In this document: one piece after another, positions 8,198-9,391 of the stretch
How the letters are laid out: every line of letters begins with the position of its first letter
Numbering within the stretch: position 1 is the first letter of the stretch
Source of the DNA: Candidatus Sigynarchaeota archaeon
Lineage (GTDB): Archaea; Asgardarchaeota; Lokiarchaeia; Sigynarchaeales; Sigynarchaeaceae
Assembly: GCA_030587525.1 (NCBI GenBank)
Contig: JAUQYW010000025.1
Span: 1-9,391, forward strand
Length of the DNA: 9,391 nt
Direction of reading: 5' to 3'
Notes under the pieces: model-generated
What the model was told of the DNA's origin: nothing
Database searches by the model: none
The model's input: the letters and a program-made list of their open reading frames with translations, nothing else
Position numbers and translations under genes: made by a program

Positions 8198-8209
8198 AAA
8201 AAGGAAAAA
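8198..8209 (-). terminator. T-rich terminator of the beta-helix gene
   Basis: Read leftward, TTTTTCCTTTTT begins 14 bases after the TGA stop at 8225-8223, followed by further T-rich sequence. It has the shape of an archaeal U-run terminator without a hairpin. Confidence 0.5.
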
Positions 8210-8222
8210 CCGTTGACGTGGT

Positions 8223-9391
8223 TCATGCGCGCCGTGCTTTCCTCGTGGCAATGATAGCAGCAATCGCGGCAATCGCCACGATGGACAAGAGCCACGGTTC
8301 ATAGCCCGGGATGGGGGGCGAGTTTTCAAGACAATCATTGTTATTAACAACGTTAGAAGTGCCTTCATCATGGAAACATTGCTCTATATTGTAATGCAGC
8401 ACGTTATACGAAATCGTGTTGAAGCTGCAAGACGAACGCAAGAAAATACCATACTCGTTGTACGACGCGGTGTTGCCCGAGACCGTGTTGTTGGAACCGG
8501 AGTGTAAGACAATGCCCATGGCGGTGTTGTGCGACGCATTGTTTCCCGAGACCGTGTTGTTGGAACCGTTCAAATAAATGCCATCCTGAACGTTGTACGA
8601 CGCATTGTTGCCCGAGACCGTGTTGTTGTTACCGGGGTTCAAGATAATGCCATGTTGGATGTTGTAGGACGCGTTGTTGCCCGAGACCGTGTTGTTGGAA
8701 CCGTCCAAGAAAATACCAGCCCAATTATTGTTCGAAGCGTTGTTGCCCGAGACCGTGTTATTCTTGCCAGACACGAGAATGCCATCATAGGTGTTGTTCG
8801 ACGCGGTGTTGCCCGATATCACGCTGTTGTTGGAACCGAGCGAGCGAATGCCATAGTCGTTGTTATACGACGCGGTGTTGCCCGAGACCGTGTTGTTGCT
8901 GCCAGAGCAATCAATGCCACTATACTCGTTGTGCGACGCGTTGTTGCCCGAGACCGTGTTATTGCTGCCAGAGCATGCAATGCCATCATAAATGCTGTAC
9001 AACGCGGTGTTGCCCGATATCACGCTGTTGTTGGAACTGTATAAGAGAATACCATACCAGTTATTGGACGACGCGATGTTGCCAGAGACGTTCGCGTTCA
9101 CGACATAAAAAAGCCGGATCCCGGCGTTGCTCGACCCCGAGTTAAACACGGTGCAGTTGCGAATGATGAAATGAGCAGTCGTGTTATATATGGAGATCGC
9201 TGACCCGGTGCCGCTGGCGTTGATGACCATATTTTGGATGATGTAGGGGGTGCCCGCCGTCCCGTCCCCGCTGCTCGATGCCGCCGCCAGCTCGGTGTTT
9301 CCATCGATAAGTATCTTAGGATCCGAGGCGTATAGAATGTCACCCGTCTCGCCAAGGAATTCATTCTTACCTTTCGTCTCGTGGGTCATTA
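8223..9391 (-). CDS. NosD/CASH-type beta-helix surface protein, 5' end cut off
   Basis: The frame runs off the right edge. An in-frame ATG at 9389-9387 exists, but the sequence after it (MTHETKGKNEFLGETGD) is not a signal peptide, whereas this family is normally exported, so the true start probably lies outside. Numbering from that Met gives 388 residues. The N-terminal segment DPKILIDGNTELAAASSSGDGTAGTPYIIQN is the usual lead into archaeal NosD-like domains. About twelve right-handed beta-helix turns of 22-23 residues follow, pattern NNTVSGNNASxNxxxGIxLxGSN, typical of parallel beta-helix carbohydrate-binding or sugar-hydrolase (CASH) repeats. The last two turns decay (NTISYNVLHYN, NVVNNNDCLEN). 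The protein ends in SPPIPGYEPW, a hydrophobic helix rich in Ile/Ala, and RKARRA: a motif-membrane-basic tail that looks like a surface-sorting or anchoring signal. Likely displayed on the cell exterior; substrate unknown. Catalytic residues are not identifiable. Confidence 0.9.
   Translation of the reverse strand, partial: MTHETKGKNEFLGETGDILYASDPKILIDGNTELAAASSSGDGTAGTPYIIQNMVINASGTGSAISIYNTTAHFIIRNCTVFNSGSSNAGIRLFYVVNANVSGNIASSNNWYGILLYSSNNSVISGNTALYSIYDGIACSGSNNTVSGNNASHNEYSGIDCSGSNNTVSGNTASYNNDYGIRSLGSNNSVISGNTASNNTYDGILVSGKNNTVSGNNASNNNWAGIFLDGSNNTVSGNNASYNIQHGIILNPGNNNTVSGNNASYNVQDGIYLNGSNNTVSGNNASHNTAMGIVLHSGSNNTVSGNTASYNEYGIFLRSSCSFNTISYNVLHYNIEQCFHDEGTSNVVNNNDCLENSPPIPGYEPWLLSIVAIAAIAAIIATRKARRA
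8450..9090 (-). repeat. Tandem 66/69-base repeats inside the beta-helix gene
   Basis: On the + strand an exact 14-base core, CCCGAGACCGTGTT, begins at 8476, 8545, 8611, 8680, 8746, 8881 and 8947. A variant core, CCCGATATCACGCTGTT, fills the missing places at 8812 and 9013. All steps are 66 or 69 bases, i.e. one beta-helix turn of 22 or 23 residues. The core encodes TVSGN; the variant encodes SVISGN. Near-identity at DNA level points to recent duplication or gene conversion between turns. Confidence 0.93.

Noticed and set aside
8065..8371. Leftward ORFs overlapping the 3' end of the beta-helix gene.
   Set aside because: Out of frame with the strongly supported repeat protein, and their sequences show no family features.
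8450..9090. CRISPR-like regular repeats with 14-base cores at 66-69 base steps.
   Set aside because: The 'spacers' are also alike and stay in frame; the period is exactly one beta-helix turn, so these are coding repeats.

Overview
The window looks archaeal, and its gene content is most consistent with a Lokiarchaeia-like or other Asgard (Promethearchaeota) archaeon. The lineage is an inference. It rests on an archaeal/eukaryotic-type dimeric glycyl-tRNA synthetase, TATA-like boxes about 25 bases ahead of starts with very short or absent leaders, U-run terminators, and a NosD-like beta-helix surface protein ending in an IPGY-hydrophobic-basic tail. The coding sequence is moderately GC-rich and the gaps are AT-rich.

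Positions 1-4681 hold housekeeping and small regulatory-looking genes that alternate strand. In order they are the 3' end of truA (+), glyS (-), an unrecognised 154-residue protein (+), a zinc-finger protein (-) and cysS (+). The convergent pairs are 14-15 bases apart. The two divergent pairs (glyS/154-aa protein and zinc finger/cysS) each share a short gap with one AT-rich element that could serve as the TATA box in both directions. No multi-gene operon is visible. truA, glyS and cysS all serve tRNA maturation or charging, but each appears to be transcribed separately.

Positions 4682-9391 hold two convergent cell-surface genes. The + strand gene encodes a 934-residue exported protein with a signal peptide, an SBBP-type N-terminal domain, seven 63-66-residue beta-propeller-type repeats, five Asp-rich calcium-binding motifs and a C-terminal membrane anchor. 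The - strand gene is cut by the right edge. It encodes a right-handed beta-helix (NosD/CASH-like) protein built from about twelve 22-23-residue turns, most carrying N-glycosylation sequons, and ends in an IPGY-type anchor.

The 642-base gap between these two genes (7581-8222) is not empty. It contains a hairpin/T-run terminator facing the - strand, a 9-T run ending the + strand gene, and a compact block (about 7765-8056) with at least seven strong complementary helices, bounded by T-runs on opposite strands. This block is the best candidate for something undescribed: it looks like a structured RNA, but I could not match it to 5S rRNA, RNase P RNA, SRP RNA or a tRNA. No mobile element, CRISPR array or defence system is visible.
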